A stretch of 5,926 nt of DNA, taken from the NCBI GenBank assembly GCA_012521315.1, contig JAAYMP010000012.1, positions 1 through 5,926 on the forward strand. Reading direction: 5' to 3'. The translations under genes and the position numbers were made by a program. Every line of letters begins with the position of its first letter. Within the stretch, counting starts at the first letter, position 1. The stretch comes from Bacillota bacterium. Lineage in GTDB: Bacteria > Bacillota > UBA4882 > UBA10575. A model generated the notes under the pieces. It made no database searches, was not told where the DNA came from, and was given only the letters and a program-made list of their open reading frames with translations. Below, one piece after another: positions 4,646 through 5,926 of this stretch.

Positions 4646-5926
4646 ACTAAAGAAGTTAAGATACCCCTGAATCAGCACGATCAGGATGATCACCGGCAGG
4701 ACCCACTGGAAATAGGGTTTAAAGGCGCGGGGCATCTTAGTCCCCTGGCCGGTGTTGACTTCCTGCAGGTAGTTGTCAAAACCCCAACCGTAACGGGTAA
4801 CGCAGAACAGCAGGTAGACCAGGGAACCGATGGGCAGGAGATTGTAACTGAGGATAAAATCCTCCAGGTCCAAGACCATCGTCCCCTCGCCCAGCGGTTG
4901 GAAGCCCTTGAGGACATTGAACCCCAAGACGCAGGGGAGCGAAAGAAGGATCAACAAAAAGGTGTTGATGATGGACGATTTCCGGCGGCTCCAGCCCCAC
5001 AGGTCCATCCCGAAGGCGATGATGTTTTCGAAGACGGCGATCACCGTCGAGTAGGCGGCAAACGTCATAAAGAGAAAGAAGAGGGTTCCCCAGATTTGGC
5101 CGCCGCTCATGGCGTTGAAGATATTGGGCAGGGTGACAAAGACCAGGCCGGGCCCTTCGCCGGGGTCAACCCCAAACGCAAAGCAGGCCGGGAAGATAAT
5201 AAGCCCCGCCAGCAGTGAGATTGAAGTGTCCAGGGTGGCGATGTTGATCGACTCGCCGTAAAGATTCCGCTCTTTACCGATGTAACTCCCGAAGATGGCC
5301 ATCGAACCAACTCCGAGACTCAGGGTGAAAAAGGCCTGGCTCATCGCGGCGAAGACCGTTTCCCAGAGCCCTTTTTCCTGGATGCGGTTAACGTCCGGAA
5401 GCAGGTAAAACTTGAGGCCTTCCCCGGCGTTGGGCAGGGTCATGGCCTTTACGGCCAGCACAATGATGAGCGCGAACAACAAAGTCATCATCACCTTGGT
5501 CACCTTTTCCACCCCCTCCTGCAAACCGAGGGAGCAGACGCCAAAACAGAAGACGGTGGTAATGACCATCCAAAGGGTCAATTCGACCGGGTTGGCGATA
5601 AAACGGCCAAAAAACTCGCCCACCTGCGCGGGAGCAAGCCCGTTGAACTGGCCGAGCAAGAATTTATAGAAGTAAGCCAGCAACCAGCCGGCGATGGTGG
5701 TGTAAAACATCATCAAGAGATAATTGCCGGCGACGCCCGCATACCCCATCAGGTGCCATTTCTGCCCTTTACCCTCCATGACCTGAAAGGAAGTGGCGAT
5801 GCTTTTTTGACTCGCCCGCCCGACCGCCAGCTCCATGGTCATGATCGGGATTCCCAAGGCGACAATGCAGATCAGATAGATAAGGACAAAGATACCGCCG
5901 CCATACTGCCCGGTGATGTAGGGGAA
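4643..5926 (-). CDS. NSS-family Na+-coupled amino acid symporter, 5' end cut by window edge
   Basis: Inner-membrane secondary transporter of the sodium:neurotransmitter symporter family (LeuT fold), expected to import an amino acid with Na+. The frame is open from the stop at 4643 to the right edge; 427 residues are visible. It begins FPYITGQYGGG, the end of the family's NxWRFPY motif in helix 1, so roughly 20 to 40 N-terminal residues are missing. Further family marks are MELAVGR at the end of helix 2, GVEKVTKVMM before helix 5, FFTLSLGVGSMAIFGSYI in the unwound helix 6, and GEGPGLVFVTLPNIF in extracellular loop 4. Hydrophobic segments add up to helices 2-11 after the partial helix 1, ending WVLPVIILIVLIQGYLNFFS. 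This gives the 11-helix bacterial form seen in MhsT, without helix 12. It is convergent with metF and its promoter is outside the window. Substrate is unknown; methionine is possible by context only. The last codons form a 7-bp hairpin (CTTAACT 4642-4648 with AGTTAAG 4654-4660) without a T run. Confidence 0.94.
   Translation of the reverse strand, partial: FPYITGQYGGGIFVLIYLICIVALGIPIMTMELAVGRASQKSIATSFQVMEGKGQKWHLMGYAGVAGNYLLMMFYTTIAGWLLAYFYKFLLGQFNGLAPAQVGEFFGRFIANPVELTLWMVITTVFCFGVCSLGLQEGVEKVTKVMMTLLFALIIVLAVKAMTLPNAGEGLKFYLLPDVNRIQEKGLWETVFAAMSQAFFTLSLGVGSMAIFGSYIGKERNLYGESINIATLDTSISLLAGLIIFPACFAFGVDPGEGPGLVFVTLPNIFNAMSGGQIWGTLFFLFMTFAAYSTVIAVFENIIAFGMDLWGWSRRKSSIINTFLLILLSLPCVLGFNVLKGFQPLGEGTMVLDLEDFILSYNLLPIGSLVYLLFCVTRYGWGFDNYLQEVNTGQGTKMPRAFKPYFQWVLPVIILIVLIQGYLNFFS

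Noticed and set aside
4628..5218. Plus-strand open frame of 196 codons
   Set aside because: Antisense shadow of the transporter; highly charged, low-complexity composition and no motif.

Overview
The window is a methionine / one-carbon gene cluster from what looks like an anaerobic member of the Bacillota (Firmicutes). The support for that is: a class I SAM riboswitch (S-box) with a transcription-termination platform, strong Shine-Dalgarno sites, sigma-A-type promoters, a B12-dependent methionine synthase whose reactivation domain is a separate protein, and GC-rich coding DNA with AT-rich intergenic control regions. Genus cannot be assigned from the sequence.

Layout. On the minus strand, positions 1-2367 hold most of metH (cobalamin-dependent methionine synthase; the last few codons lie beyond the left edge). 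Just upstream of it, overlapping its start, is a 237-codon gene for the stand-alone methionine synthase reactivation domain (2351-3064). Between 3065 and 3629 is a divergent control region: a likely minus-strand promoter for the reactivase-metH pair, a near-consensus plus-strand promoter, a SAM-I riboswitch (3258-3368), its antiterminator and intrinsic terminator (to 3440), and an unusually long 189-nt spacer. On the plus strand, metF (5,10-methylenetetrahydrofolate reductase) occupies 3630-4529. After a 113-bp convergent gap with a short AT-rich repeat array and a stem-loop, the minus strand carries most of an 11-helix NSS-family (sodium:neurotransmitter symporter) amino acid transporter (4643-5926), with its N-terminus beyond the right edge.

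How it fits together. MetF makes 5-methyl-THF. MetH transfers that methyl through cobalamin to homocysteine to give methionine. The separate reactivation protein would rescue oxidised cob(II)alamin MetH using SAM and an electron donor. SAM, the downstream product of methionine, switches off metF through the riboswitch. No riboswitch is visible in front of the reactivase-metH pair, so feedback by SAM appears to act on methyl supply, not on the B12 enzyme. The transporter may import an amino acid, but its substrate cannot be read from the sequence.

I see no phage, transposon, CRISPR or toxin-type elements, and nothing that I would call a wholly new system. The most unusual details are the control architecture between 3065 and 3629, the split MetH, and the small intergenic signals between metF and the transporter.
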